NCBI GenBank assembly: GCA_963708325.1
Contig: OY970203.1
Coordinates: 1,674,001-1,738,000, forward strand
Length of the DNA stretch: 64,000 bases
Direction of reading: 5' to 3'
DNA from: G963708325 sp963708325
GTDB taxonomy: Bacteria > Actinomycetota > Thermoleophilia > Solirubrobacterales > 70-9
The notes beneath the pieces are model-generated. The model worked only from the letters and a program-made list of their open reading frames with translations, ran no database searches and was not told the origin of the DNA. Positions 28,601 to 36,425 of the stretch are shown in pieces; position 1 is the first letter of the stretch, and every line of letters starts with the position of its first letter. The translations under genes and the position numbers were made by a program.

Positions 28601-30093
28601 GTCAGCGAGATGTTGGTGCCCTTGAAGTCGTCGGCGGTGAGCTTGTTCTCGCGGGTCTTGGTGATCAGGTCCTCGTAGTAGGTGTGAAAGCCGGCGAAGT
28701 CGAGCCGGTCGGCCCCCTTTATGCAGGGGACCATCAGGCTGCGCGAGCCGCCCTTGCGCTCGACGTCGACGGCTATCCCGAGGTTGACGGCGCCCTGGTC
28801 GACGGCGAACCGCTTGCCGTCGCGCTCCTCGTAGGAGCGCGCCATCGAGGGCCACTCCTGCGCCGCCTTGACGATCGCCCACGCCACCAGGTGGGTGAAG
28901 GAGACCTTCATGCCGCGCTCCTTGAGCACGCCGTTGAGCGCCTTGCGCTTGGCGTCGAGCGTGTCCACCGCGATCGTCCGGAAAGACGTCGCCGTGGGGA
29001 CGGAGCGGCTCTGCTCCATCGCTTCGGCGAGCATCCCCGCCGGTCCCCGCAGCGGCTTCGCCTCGGCCTCTTTCGCGGCCCCGGTCGCCTTGGGCGCAGC
29101 GACCCCCGGCTCCTTCGAAGCCGCTCCGTCTCCCTCGGCCGCGGTGAGGACGTCCGCCTTGGTGATCTTGCCGCCGACGCCGCTTCCCTGAACGCTGCCG
29201 AGGTCTATGCCGTGGGCGGCGGCGGCGCGGCGGGCGACCGGGGAGGCGTTGGCCCCGTCGGAATCACCGGGTCCGACCGGCTCCTCTGCTTCCGCTTGCT
29301 CGCCCTTGTCATCACCGGCAGCCCGGCTCGCTGCGCTCCCGCGGTCGGAGCCGGTCGGGCTTGTGGCGGGCCGTCCCTCGGCTGACGGGGCGATCTCGGC
29401 AAGCGGCTGCCCCACCTGCACGGTCTCGTCGGGCTGGGCGAGGATCTTTGCGATCGTCCCCGAGGCGGGCGCAGGGACCTCCGCGTCCACCTTGTCGGTG
29501 GAGACCTCCACCACCGTGTCGCCCTCGGAGACCGCGTCCCCCTCCGAGACATGCCATTCGAGCACCACCCCCTCGGTCACCGACTCGCCCATCTCCGGCA
29601 TCACGAGCTGAAGGTGGCCGTCGGCCGTGGTCGCTCCCGCGCTGACGCTCGAATCATCAGTTCCGACCGGCTCCTCTGCTCTCGCTCGCTCGCCCTCATC
29701 ACCACCGGCAGCCCGGCTCGCAGCGCTCCCGCGGTCGGAGCCTGTCGGGTCTGTTGAGGGTCCTGCCTCCGCAGCCTCGGCCTCGTCCTCCTCCGCCTTC
29801 GCGGCTACGCCGGCGCCGTCGCCCGACCCGCCGGCTCCGTCCTCGCCGGGCGCCATCTCGGCAAGCGCTGCGCCCACGTCCACCGTCTCGTCGGGCTGGA
29901 CCAGGATCTTCGTGATCGTGCCCGAAGCCGGAGCGGGCACCTCGGCGTCCACCTTGTCGGTGGAGACCTCGACGACCGTGTCGCCCTCCTCAACGAAGTC
30001 GCCCTCGGAGGCGTGCCACTCGAGCACCACTCCCTCGCTCACCGACTCGCCCATCGCCGGCATCTGGATCTCGAGGGTCGCGGTTTGCGCCAT
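25621..30093 (-). CDS. kgd: Multifunctional 2-oxoglutarate dehydrogenase: lipoyl-lipoyl-E3BD-E2-E1 fusion
   Basis: TCA-cycle enzyme of 1490 residues. Order: lipoyl domain 1 (about 5-80, lipoyl-Lys 47 in STDKVDA), linker, lipoyl domain 2 (about 160-235, Lys 201), linker, E3-binding domain (about 283-318, SPVARRAAAAHGIDL), E2 acyltransferase core (about 345-600, with DHRIIQGAESG as in actinobacterial KGD/OdhA), then thiamine-diphosphate E1 (about 640-1490, with MAHRGRLSVL, GDAAFPAQG and NNQVGFTTD). Known mycobacterial and corynebacterial fusions have E2 core plus E1 but no lipoyl or E3-binding part, so this version looks self-contained for acyl transfer. Two linkers contain an 86-bp palindromic repeat each. 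No strong ribosome site before ATG 30093. Confidence 0.95.
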   Translation of the reverse strand: MAQTATLEIQMPAMGESVSEGVVLEWHASEGDFVEEGDTVVEVSTDKVDAEVPAPASGTITKILVQPDETVDVGAALAEMAPGEDGAGGSGDGAGVAAKAEEDEAEAAEAGPSTDPTGSDRGSAASRAAGGDEGERARAEEPVGTDDSSVSAGATTADGHLQLVMPEMGESVTEGVVLEWHVSEGDAVSEGDTVVEVSTDKVDAEVPAPASGTIAKILAQPDETVQVGQPLAEIAPSAEGRPATSPTGSDRGSAASRAAGDDKGEQAEAEEPVGPGDSDGANASPVARRAAAAHGIDLGSVQGSGVGGKITKADVLTAAEGDGAASKEPGVAAPKATGAAKEAEAKPLRGPAGMLAEAMEQSRSVPTATSFRTIAVDTLDAKRKALNGVLKERGMKVSFTHLVAWAIVKAAQEWPSMARSYEERDGKRFAVDQGAVNLGIAVDVERKGGSRSLMVPCIKGADRLDFAGFHTYYEDLITKTRENKLTADDFKGTNISLTNPGGLGTVASVPRLMKGQGTIVATGSIAYPPEWLHAPPEKVKSLGVSKVMTMTSTYDHRIIQGAESGSFLRRIEQLLQGEDGFYESVAEDLSVSTTVVATAHPASASAPAPPAAEAAVVREKPSEELLQAVQAATSLLKAYRTHGHLAARLDPLGSEPRSDPAIQPENLNLTPELMAQIPASILRIGVEGETLLEALPRMREAYCGTVGYQIEHLSSHQQRMWLREMIESGAVRGLLPVEERRALLGRLLEVFGFERFIQKAYLGQKMFSIEGLDAVVPMIDELVTLARHDGAEEVVIGMAHRGRLSVLVHNLGRSVESIFAEFEGAKAIDRVKTMAAIPHGGTGDVKYHHGAEGIVETPDGGQIKVRLYPNPSHLEFVDPVVTGAARAAQTRQEGPQLHINPEAAVPLLLHGDAAFPAQGVVAETLNLQALSGYATGGTVHIITNNQVGFTTDPEDARSTPYAADMAKGFNVPIIHVNADDVEGCVSAIRLAMAYRHEWGRDVVIDLIGYRRYGHNETDEPAYTQPKMAQTIKEHPPVSRIYAQQLIGDGIVTEEEIEADEKQRRDTLTAAHHDLRSRMEAGEYEDPTATSTGELDRTASPQVETAVSDERIHTLNEELLTVPDSFTIHRKLRKPLFKRREALEQGGIEFGHAEALAYASLLTEGTHIRLTGQDTERGTFSNRHLVLHDEKTGLQYAPIQHLPGALAPFELHNSPLSETACLGFEYGYSAASPESLILWEAQFGDFANSAQVIIDSFIVSAESKWGQTSRLTLLLPHGYEGSGPEHSSARIERFLQLAAEGNIRLANPTTAAQYFHLLRRQARIAKARPLVVFTPKGLLRLAAAGSRLQDLTEDGFRLVLDDPTADERRGEVTRLVLCSGKIYYDINANPKREKATAVAVARVELLYPFARNELEALIGSYPNLEQVVWVQEEPQNMGGWPVMRRRLPELLPDGVAELGYVGRPPRASPSEGYGAAHTSEQERIVLTALGG
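29273..29358. repeat. 86-bp palindromic element, copy in second lipoyl-E3BD linker
   Basis: Bounded by perfect 12-bp inverted repeats, CCGACCGGCTCC at 29273-29284 and GGAGCCGGTCGG at 29347-29358. It lies inside the 2-oxoglutarate dehydrogenase gene and encodes the linker peptide around TGSDRGSAASRAAG. A second copy of identical length lies at 29663-29748. No flanking target duplication is evident. Confidence 0.8.
29663..29748. repeat. 86-bp palindromic element, copy in first interlipoyl linker
   Basis: Same length as the copy at 29273-29358, with 8 mismatches by my count. Ends are CCGACCGGCTCC (29663-29674) and GGAGCCTGTCGG (29737-29748), 11 of 12 matching as inverted repeats. It is read in the same frame, encoding the same Ser/Ala/Arg-rich peptide. 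The copies are 390 bp apart whereas the two lipoyl domains are 462 bp apart, so spacing relative to the domains differs. Confidence 0.8.
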
Positions 30094-30135
30094 CCCCGCC
30101 TGAGTCTAGTGGTCTGCCCGGGAACGCCGGCCGCG

Positions 30136-30244
30136 AAATGGCGAGGTCCAGGTGCCCGCCAGGCAAGGACGCAGGGAGCCTGAATATGCAGGCATATTCG
30201 GGCGACCGAGGACGCCGCATGGCGGCGATCTGGGGCCGCCATTT
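30136..30244. repeat. 109-bp palindromic (REP/MITE-like) element
   Basis: Outer ends AAATGGCG (30136-30143) and CGCCATTT (30237-30244) are inverted repeats, with imperfect complementarity continuing inward for about 15 bp. The centre is an 11-bp hairpin, GCCTGAATATG (30178-30188) with CATATTCGGGC (30193-30203), loop CAGG, unusually AT-rich for this genome. It occupies the 235-bp gap between the dehydrogenase start (30093) and the zinc-ribbon gene (30329). No ORF seen. Confidence 0.65.
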
Positions 30245-30328
30245 CCGGTCAGACGTTTCTGGGCAGGCCGCTAGCAATTGCCTGCGGTCGCACGACCCGT
30301 CCGCCGGGGTGGAAAAACGCCTGCAGGC

Positions 30329-30625
30329 TCAGACCAGGCGGGCGATCAGGTAGACCTCGTTGGCGACCGTGTCGTAGACGTCGCGCACGAGGAACCGGCG
30401 TGCCGGGGCGGCGTGGTCGCAGAATCCGCAGCGGACCTCGGCGCCGGCGGGAACCGGATCGGCGACCGCCAGCGGCAGGTCGCAGCTCGGGCACACCAGC
30501 GCTCCGTGGCCGATCCGCTCGATCCCGTCGCGCACGATGCGGCGCTCGGAGTCGACGTCGGCCGCACGGACCTTCTCCGTGCGCCGCAGCGGGCGATGCT
30601 CGAACGGGTCCAGGTGAAGGGGCAC
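30329..30625 (-). CDS. Zinc-ribbon protein of unknown function
   Basis: Protein of 98 residues from GTG 30625 (TTG 30652 would add nine). Two CxxC pairs, CPSC and CGFC, about 17 residues apart, form a probable zinc ribbon. The N-terminal half has RTEKVRAADVDSERRIVRDG, the C terminus DTVANEVYLIARLV. On the minus strand TACACT (30641-30636) is a -10-like hexamer about 7 nt before the GTG, so the message may be leaderless. Divergent from the acyl-CoA-reductase-like gene. Family not recognised. Confidence 0.65.
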   Translation of the reverse strand: MPLHLDPFEHRPLRRTEKVRAADVDSERRIVRDGIERIGHGALVCPSCDLPLAVADPVPAGAEVRCGFCDHAAPARRFLVRDVYDTVANEVYLIARLV

Positions 30626-30701
30626 CGCCCAGAGTGTAGGGTCAAAGGCCAACCGCGAAGCCGCCGTTTCGAGCGCGGCCGGAGCGAGAGCAGAGGAGCA
30701 G

Positions 30702-32837
30702 ATGAACTACTTCGTCACCGGCGCCACCGGCTTCATCGGCCGCAACCTCGTCGAGCTGCTGCTGGAGCGGGAGGGGACCGTGTACGTGCTGGTTCGCGAG
30801 GGGTCGCGGGGGCGCCTCGAGGAGCTGCGCAACCGCTGGGGCGTGGACGACGACCGCGTGATCGGCGTCGTCGGCGACCTCTCGCAGCCGCGCCTCGGCG
30901 TCTCCGACGCCGACGTCGAGCAGCTCCGGGGCAGGATCGATCACCTCTTCCACCTGGCCGCGGTCTACGACATGACCGCCGACGCCGAGACCCAGCGCCT
31001 CTCCAACGTCGAGGGCACCCGCCACGTCGTCGAGTTCGCCGAGGCGATCGAGGCCGGGCGCTTCCACCACACCAGCTCGATCGCCGCCGCCGGCCTCTAC
31101 CCGGGCGTCTGGCGCGAGGACATGTTCGAGGAGGCGACCGACCTCGACAACCACCCCTACTTCCGCACCAAGCACGACTCCGAGGCCGTGGTCCGCGAGG
31201 AGTGCGACGTCCCCTGGCGCGTCTACCGGCCGGGGATCGTCGTCGGCCATTCGGAGACCGGGGAGATCGACAAGATCGACGGTCCCTACTACTTCTTCAG
31301 GCTGATCCGCCTGATTCGCAGCGCCGTCCCCCAGTGGATGCCGATGCTCGGCGTCGAGGGCAGGCAGATCAACATCGTGCCGGTGGACTTCGTCGTTCGG
31401 GCGATGGACCACATCGCCCACCTGGAGGACTCCAAGTGGGATCGGCGCGCCTTCTCCCTCACCGACCCGAACGCGCGCACTGCCGGCGAGGTGATCGACG
31501 TGATCGCGCGCGCCGCCCACGCCCCGGAGGCCTCGGTGCGGGTGCCGGCGTCGGCGGTCGAGGCCGTCGAGCCGCTGGTCAAGCTGACGCTCTCGGCGTT
31601 GCCGCCGCTCGGCTTCCTCGCCGAACGGGCCCTCGACGAGCTGGGCATCCCCAGCTCCGTGCTGGTCTACGTCAACTACCCCACCTCGTTCGACTCGCGC
31701 CGCGCCCAGAAGGCGCTGGAAGGGACCGGCATCGTGGTCCCGCCGCTGGAGGCCTACGCCGACAAGCTGTGGGACTACTGGCAGCGCCACCTCGACCCGG
31801 ACCTCTACCGGGAGCGCACCCTGGTCGCCGCGGTCCGCGGCCGCGAGGGAGTGGTCCGCGGGCTGACCGAGGTCGTCGGCCATCAGGTCCCTGACGAGAT
31901 CCGGCGCCTCGTGGACCGGGTACGGGGCACCGCCTCGCTGGAGAATGCGGTCCGGGGGCGGGTCGTGCTGATCACCGGCGCCTCCTCCGGGATCGGGCGG
32001 GCGGCCGCGATCAAGGTGGCGGACGCCGGCGGCGTCGTGCTGCTGGTGGCGCGGACGGCCGAGAAGCTCGAGGAGCTGCGGGACGTGATCGAAGGCCGTG
32101 GTGGCACGGCATACGTCCATCCATGCGACCTGTCGGATGCCGACGACATCGACCGCATGGCCGACGAGGTGCTGGCCGAGCACGGCAAGGTGGACGTCCT
32201 GGTCAACAACGCCGGCAAGTCGATCCGCCGCTCGATTGCGCTCTCCTACGACCGCTTCCACGATTTTCAGCGAACCATCCAGCTCAACTACTTCGGGGCG
32301 GTGAAGCTGATCCTGAAGCTCCTGCCGTCGATGCGGGCCGGCGACGGCGGCCACATCGTCAACGTCTCCTCGATCGGGGTGCAGACCAACACGCCGCGGT
32401 TCTCGGCCTACGTGGCCTCGAAGGCGGCGCTGGACGCGTTCTCGCGCTGCATCGCCTCCGAGATCGTTGACGACGGCGTCACGATCACGACGATCCACAT
32501 GCCGCTGGTGCGCACCCCGATGATCAAGCCGACCAAGATGTACGACCGCTTCCCGACGATCACGCCGGAGAAGGCGGCCGACATGATCTGCGAGGCGATC
32601 ATGTACAAGCCGAAGCGGATAGCGACCCCGCTCGGAACCCTCGGCCAGCTGCTCTACGCGATCAACCCGAGGTCCGTCGACTACATACTCAACAGCGCCT
32701 ACCACCTGTTTCCCGACTCGCGGGCGGCGCGCGGGGAGAAGGTGGACCGCTCGCCGGACACAGCCCCCGTCGCCGACGAGGAGGCGTCGCGCCAGCAGGT
32801 CGCGTTCGCCTACCTGATGCGGGGAATTCACTGGTAG
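30702..32837 (+). CDS. Fatty acyl-CoA reductase-like double SDR (AcrA1-like)
   Basis: Fusion of two dehydrogenase domains, 711 residues. Residues 1 to about 380 are an extended SDR of the fatty acyl-CoA reductase/male-sterility type (TGATGFIGRNL at the start, HTSSIAAAG, YFRTK as the YxxxK). Residues from about 425 are a classical SDR (TGASSGIGRAA, NNAGKS, VSSIG, YVASK). This layout matches mycobacterial AcrA1-type proteins that reduce fatty acyl-CoA to aldehyde and then alcohol. AGAGGAG sits just before ATG 30702. The next gene, an alkyl-DHAP-synthase-like flavoprotein, starts at or inside its stop codon. Chain length and product are inferred. Confidence 0.88.
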   Translation: MNYFVTGATGFIGRNLVELLLEREGTVYVLVREGSRGRLEELRNRWGVDDDRVIGVVGDLSQPRLGVSDADVEQLRGRIDHLFHLAAVYDMTADAETQRLSNVEGTRHVVEFAEAIEAGRFHHTSSIAAAGLYPGVWREDMFEEATDLDNHPYFRTKHDSEAVVREECDVPWRVYRPGIVVGHSETGEIDKIDGPYYFFRLIRLIRSAVPQWMPMLGVEGRQINIVPVDFVVRAMDHIAHLEDSKWDRRAFSLTDPNARTAGEVIDVIARAAHAPEASVRVPASAVEAVEPLVKLTLSALPPLGFLAERALDELGIPSSVLVYVNYPTSFDSRRAQKALEGTGIVVPPLEAYADKLWDYWQRHLDPDLYRERTLVAAVRGREGVVRGLTEVVGHQVPDEIRRLVDRVRGTASLENAVRGRVVLITGASSGIGRAAAIKVADAGGVVLLVARTAEKLEELRDVIEGRGGTAYVHPCDLSDADDIDRMADEVLAEHGKVDVLVNNAGKSIRRSIALSYDRFHDFQRTIQLNYFGAVKLILKLLPSMRAGDGGHIVNVSSIGVQTNTPRFSAYVASKAALDAFSRCIASEIVDDGVTITTIHMPLVRTPMIKPTKMYDRFPTITPEKAADMICEAIMYKPKRIATPLGTLGQLLYAINPRSVDYILNSAYHLFPDSRAARGEKVDRSPDTAPVADEEASRQQVAFAYLMRGIHW

Positions 32838-34453
32838 GCGCGACCGCCAGCACCCGTCGCCTCAAGCACTGGGGCTGGGGGTACGAGGACGAGCAGCCGC
32901 CGCACGAGCAGGTCGAGGCGGCCGCCAAGGCGATTCGGGACCAGCTCGGGTTCGGGGAGCGCGACGTGGAGCGGCCCATGCCGCTGGAGCGGATCGAGCT
33001 GCCGCCCCCGCGCCTGCGCCCGCCCGGCTCGCTGGCGCCGATCGTCTCCGACGATCGCCACGAGCGCGTCGCCCACGCCTACGGCAAGGCCTATCGCGAC
33101 GTCGTCCGCGCCTTCCGCGGCGAGATCGCCAATCCCCCCGACCTGGTCGCCCGGCCCGGCGACGAGAGTGAGCTGCGCGCCGTGCTGGAGTGGTGCGCCG
33201 ACGCCGGCGCCGCGGCGATCCCGTTCGGCGGCGGCACCAGCGTGGTCGGCGGGGTCGAGCCGAGGATCGGCGACTCCTACGCCGGCGCGGTCACGCTCGA
33301 CCTGCGCCGCATGGACCGCGTGGTCGAGGTCGACCGCTCCTCCCGCGCCGCGCGGATCCAGGCGGGGGCACTCGGGCCCGAGATCGAGGGACAGCTGCGC
33401 GAGCACGGCCTCACCCTGCGCCACTTCCCGCAGTCGTTCGCCTTCTCCACGCTGGGCGGCTGGATCGCGACCCGCTCGGGAGGGCACTTCGCGACCCTCT
33501 ACACCCACATCGACGACCTCGTCGAGTCGGTGCGGGCGCTGACGCCGGCCGGCGCGTGGGAGAGCCGGCGCCTGCCCGGATCGGGCGCCGGGCCGAGCCC
33601 GGACCGCATGCTGATCGGGTCCGAGGGGACGCTCGGCGTGATCACCGAGGCCTGGATGCGGGTGCAGGAGCGCCCCGCCTGGAAGCTCTCGTGCGGGGTC
33701 GGGTTCACGGACTTCGGCGCCGGGGCGGAGGCCGTGCGGGAGATCTCACAGGCGGGGCTGTACCCGGCCAACTGCCGACTGCTGGACGCCGCTGAGGCGG
33801 CGCTCACCGGCGCCGGCCCCGGAGACGCCGCCCTGCTCGTGCTCGGCTTCGAGTCGGCGCACCATCCGGTGGACGCGCCGATGCAGGCGGCGATCGAGTG
33901 CGCCCGCGCCCATGGCGGCGAGCCCGGAGATGTGCGGGGCGGCGGCGACGGCGGGAGGGGCGGCGAGGCCAAGGACTCGGTGGGGGCGTGGCGCGACGCC
34001 TTCCTCGCCGCCCCCTACCTGCGCGACACGTTCGTCGCGATGGGCGTGCTCAGCGACACGTTCGAGACCGCGATCACCTGGGACCGCTTCCCCGAATTCC
34101 ACGCCTCGGTGATGAACGCGGCGCGCGCCGCCGCGTCGGAGGTCGCCGGCGACGCCCGCGTCAGCTGCCGCTTCACCCACGTCTACCCCGACGGGCCCGC
34201 GCCCTACTTCACCGTGCTCGCTCCGGCCAGGCGCGGCGGCGAGGTGGCCGAGTGGGACGAGATCAAGGCGGCGGCGTCCGAGGCCGTGCTCGCCGCCGGT
34301 GGCACGATCACCCACCACCACGCCGTCGGCCGCGACCATCGCCCCTGGTACGACCGGCAGCGCCCGCAGCCGTTCGCCGAGGCGCTGCGGGCGGCGAAGG
34401 CGGCCCTGGACCCCGGCGCGATCCTCAATCCCGGCGTCCTGATCGATCCCTAG
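32831..34453 (+). CDS. FAD-binding oxidase, alkylglycerone-phosphate synthase-like
   Basis: Flavoprotein of about 540 residues of the FAD_binding_4 family. AGPS-like marks: N-terminal HWGWGYED, FAD loop PFGGGTSVVGG, STLGGWIATRSGGHFATLY, and the His-rich active-site segment THHHAVGRDH. AGPS swaps the acyl chain of acyl-DHAP for a fatty alcohol, making ether lipid. The conserved N terminus lies upstream of the first GTG (32966); no ATG, GTG or TTG exists before it in frame. I place the start at CTG 32831, overlapping the previous stop by 7 bp. Adjacent fatty alcohol-forming enzyme supports the role. Other FAD oxidases (DprE1, D-lactate dehydrogenase) fit less well. Confidence 0.82.
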   Translation: MVGATASTRRLKHWGWGYEDEQPPHEQVEAAAKAIRDQLGFGERDVERPMPLERIELPPPRLRPPGSLAPIVSDDRHERVAHAYGKAYRDVVRAFRGEIANPPDLVARPGDESELRAVLEWCADAGAAAIPFGGGTSVVGGVEPRIGDSYAGAVTLDLRRMDRVVEVDRSSRAARIQAGALGPEIEGQLREHGLTLRHFPQSFAFSTLGGWIATRSGGHFATLYTHIDDLVESVRALTPAGAWESRRLPGSGAGPSPDRMLIGSEGTLGVITEAWMRVQERPAWKLSCGVGFTDFGAGAEAVREISQAGLYPANCRLLDAAEAALTGAGPGDAALLVLGFESAHHPVDAPMQAAIECARAHGGEPGDVRGGGDGGRGGEAKDSVGAWRDAFLAAPYLRDTFVAMGVLSDTFETAITWDRFPEFHASVMNAARAAASEVAGDARVSCRFTHVYPDGPAPYFTVLAPARRGGEVAEWDEIKAAASEAVLAAGGTITHHHAVGRDHRPWYDRQRPQPFAEALRAAKAALDPGAILNPGVLIDP

Positions 34454-34497
34454 GCAGGGCCGGCGGCCAGCGGCGCCCGCTTGGCTACCCTTCCGCG

Positions 34498-35475
34498 ATG
34501 CCCGCGAAGGGGAAGACCGCCTTCGTCACGGGCGGCTCCGGCTTCATCGGCGACCGGCTGATCCGGCGCCTCGTGTCGGACGGCTGGCGCGTTCGCGCGC
34601 TCGCCCGCTCCGACGAGTCCGCCGCCGCCGTGACGGACGCCGGCGCCGAGCCCGTGCGCGGCGAGCTGGAGGACCGTGCCGCGATCGAGGCCGGCGCCGA
34701 GGGCGCCGAGCTGGCCTTTCACTGCGCCCACCTGGGCGCCTGGGGTTCGCGCGAGGACTTCGAGCGCGTCAACGTCGAGGGCACGCGCAATGTGGTCGAG
34801 GCCTGCACCGCCGCCGGCGTGCGGCGCCTTGTGCACACGTCGAGCGAGGCGGCGGTGACCGGCGGCGAGCCGCTGCTCTCGGTGGACGAGTCGGCGCCGC
34901 TGCGCCCCGACTCGGCATCGCTGTACTGCGCGACGAAGGCGCGCGCGGAGCGGATCGTGCGCGACGCGAACGGCACCGGGATCGAGACGGTGGTGGTCCG
35001 CCCGCGCTTCGTCTGGGGCCGCGGCGACGGAACGATCCTGCCGGGGCTGCTGGAGGCGATCGGCTCGGGCCGCTTCGCATGGGTCGGCGGCGGCCGCCAG
35101 CACACGTCCACCACCCACGTGGACAATGTCGTCGAGGGGCTCGTGCTGGCGGCGGAGCGGGGCGAGCCGGGCGGCGTCTACTTCGTCACCGACGGGGAGC
35201 CGGTCGTGTTTCGGGAGTTCGTCTCCGACCTTGTCGCCACGCAGGGGACCGAGGCGCCGTCGCGCAGCATCCCCGCCTGGCTGGCCGCCGGCGTCACCCG
35301 AGGCGGCGAGCTGGCCTGGCGGGCGCTTCCGCTGCCGGGCCGGCCGCCGATGACGCGGATGGAGCTGTGGCTGCTGACGCAGGAGCAGACCATCGACATC
35401 TCGAAAGCACGAAGCGACCTCGGGTACGAGCCCGTGCGTACGATCCCGGAGGGAATGAAGGAGCTGCGCCCATGA
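34498..35475 (+). CDS. NAD-dependent epimerase/3-beta-HSD-like extended SDR
   Basis: Extended SDR of 325 residues. Cofactor motif TGGSGFIGDRL near the N terminus, THVDN, and LYCATKAR as the YxxxK. The 3-beta-hydroxysteroid dehydrogenase/epimerase subgroup fits. ATG 34498 lies 44 bp after the flavoprotein stop, with no clear ribosome site. The TGA overlaps the UbiA-like start by 4 bp (ATGA). Substrate unknown; context of lipid and prenyl-phosphate genes suggests a sugar or lipid-linked keto group. Confidence 0.85.
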   Translation: MPAKGKTAFVTGGSGFIGDRLIRRLVSDGWRVRALARSDESAAAVTDAGAEPVRGELEDRAAIEAGAEGAELAFHCAHLGAWGSREDFERVNVEGTRNVVEACTAAGVRRLVHTSSEAAVTGGEPLLSVDESAPLRPDSASLYCATKARAERIVRDANGTGIETVVVRPRFVWGRGDGTILPGLLEAIGSGRFAWVGGGRQHTSTTHVDNVVEGLVLAAERGEPGGVYFVTDGEPVVFREFVSDLVATQGTEAPSRSIPAWLAAGVTRGGELAWRALPLPGRPPMTRMELWLLTQEQTIDISKARSDLGYEPVRTIPEGMKELRP

Positions 35476-36425
35476 GCATGCTCGACGCCACGCGGCCGCG
35501 CGCCGACGCGGGCGCGACCGGATCGGAGCGCGCGGCGGAGGCCGGCGCTCGCCCGCGGCGCACGCCGCTGGCCGCCGCGATCAAGGCGATGCGCCCGGGG
35601 GAGTGGACGAAGAACCTGCTCGTGTTCGCGGGCGTGCTGTTCTCGGGGAAGTTCGACCAGGGGGGATCGGCCGCCGCCGCGGTGACCACGTTCGCCTGCT
35701 TCTGCGCGATCTCCAGCGCCGGCTACCTCGTCAACGACCTCAGCGACGTCGAGTTCGACCGCCGCCATCCGCACAAGCGCAACCGCCCGATCGCCTCCGG
35801 CGAGCTCGGCATCCGCACCGCCTGGACGCTGGCCGTCGCGCTCGCCGTCGCCGGGATCGCCGTCTCCACGATTGCCGTCAGCCTCGAGGTGGGGGCGATC
35901 GTCGCCGGTTACGGAGCCGCCACCGTCGCCTACACGTTCGTGCTCAAGCAGCAGGTGATCATCGACGTGATGACGATCGCCGGTCTGTTCATCCTCCGCG
36001 TCGTCGCCGGCGCCGTCGCCGTGGACGCCCATGCCTCGGAGTGGCTGATCCTCTGCACCGGCATGCTCGCCGCCTTCCTCGGCTTCACCAAGCGGCGCCA
36101 GGAGGCGGTGTCCGAGCTCCACTCCGGCCTGGAGAGCAGACCGGTGCTCGAGCACTACTCGCTTCCCTTCCTCGACCAGATGGTGTCGCTGGTCACGGCC
36201 GGCACAGTGCTGAGCTACGCGATCTACGCCGTCAACAGCCCCCAGATCGGCAGCAGGATGCTGTGGACGGCGCCGCCGGTCGTCTACGGGATCTTCCGCT
36301 ACCTGTACCTGATCTACGACCGCAACGACACCCGCTCGACCGCGGAGATCGTGACGAAGGACCCGGGCATGATCGGCGCCTTCGTCGTCTGGGCCGCCAC
36401 CGCCCTGATCCTGCTCTACACGTAG
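35472..36425 (+). CDS. UbiA family prenyltransferase, decaprenyl-phosphate phosphoribosyltransferase-like
   Basis: Membrane protein of 317 residues with about eight helices. First Asp-rich motif NDLSDVEFDRRHPHKRNRP matches the DPPR (mycobacterial Rv3806c) subgroup, which transfers phosphoribose from PRPP to decaprenyl phosphate; the usual second motif region is YDRNDTRSTAE. A polar N-terminal extension of about 35 residues precedes the domain. Coupled to the epimerase by ATGA overlap. DPPR normally starts decaprenyl-phospho-arabinose synthesis, but no arabinosyltransferase is nearby. Catalytic assignment is family-based. Confidence 0.85.
   Translation: MSMLDATRPRADAGATGSERAAEAGARPRRTPLAAAIKAMRPGEWTKNLLVFAGVLFSGKFDQGGSAAAAVTTFACFCAISSAGYLVNDLSDVEFDRRHPHKRNRPIASGELGIRTAWTLAVALAVAGIAVSTIAVSLEVGAIVAGYGAATVAYTFVLKQQVIIDVMTIAGLFILRVVAGAVAVDAHASEWLILCTGMLAAFLGFTKRRQEAVSELHSGLESRPVLEHYSLPFLDQMVSLVTAGTVLSYAIYAVNSPQIGSRMLWTAPPVVYGIFRYLYLIYDRNDTRSTAEIVTKDPGMIGAFVVWAATALILLYT

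Noticed and set aside
30682..30699. 18-bp match (GAGCGAGAGCAGAGGAGC) to the 86-bp element next to the acyl-CoA reductase start
   Set aside because: Only one arm matches and it coincides with a ribosome site; more likely chance than a third element.
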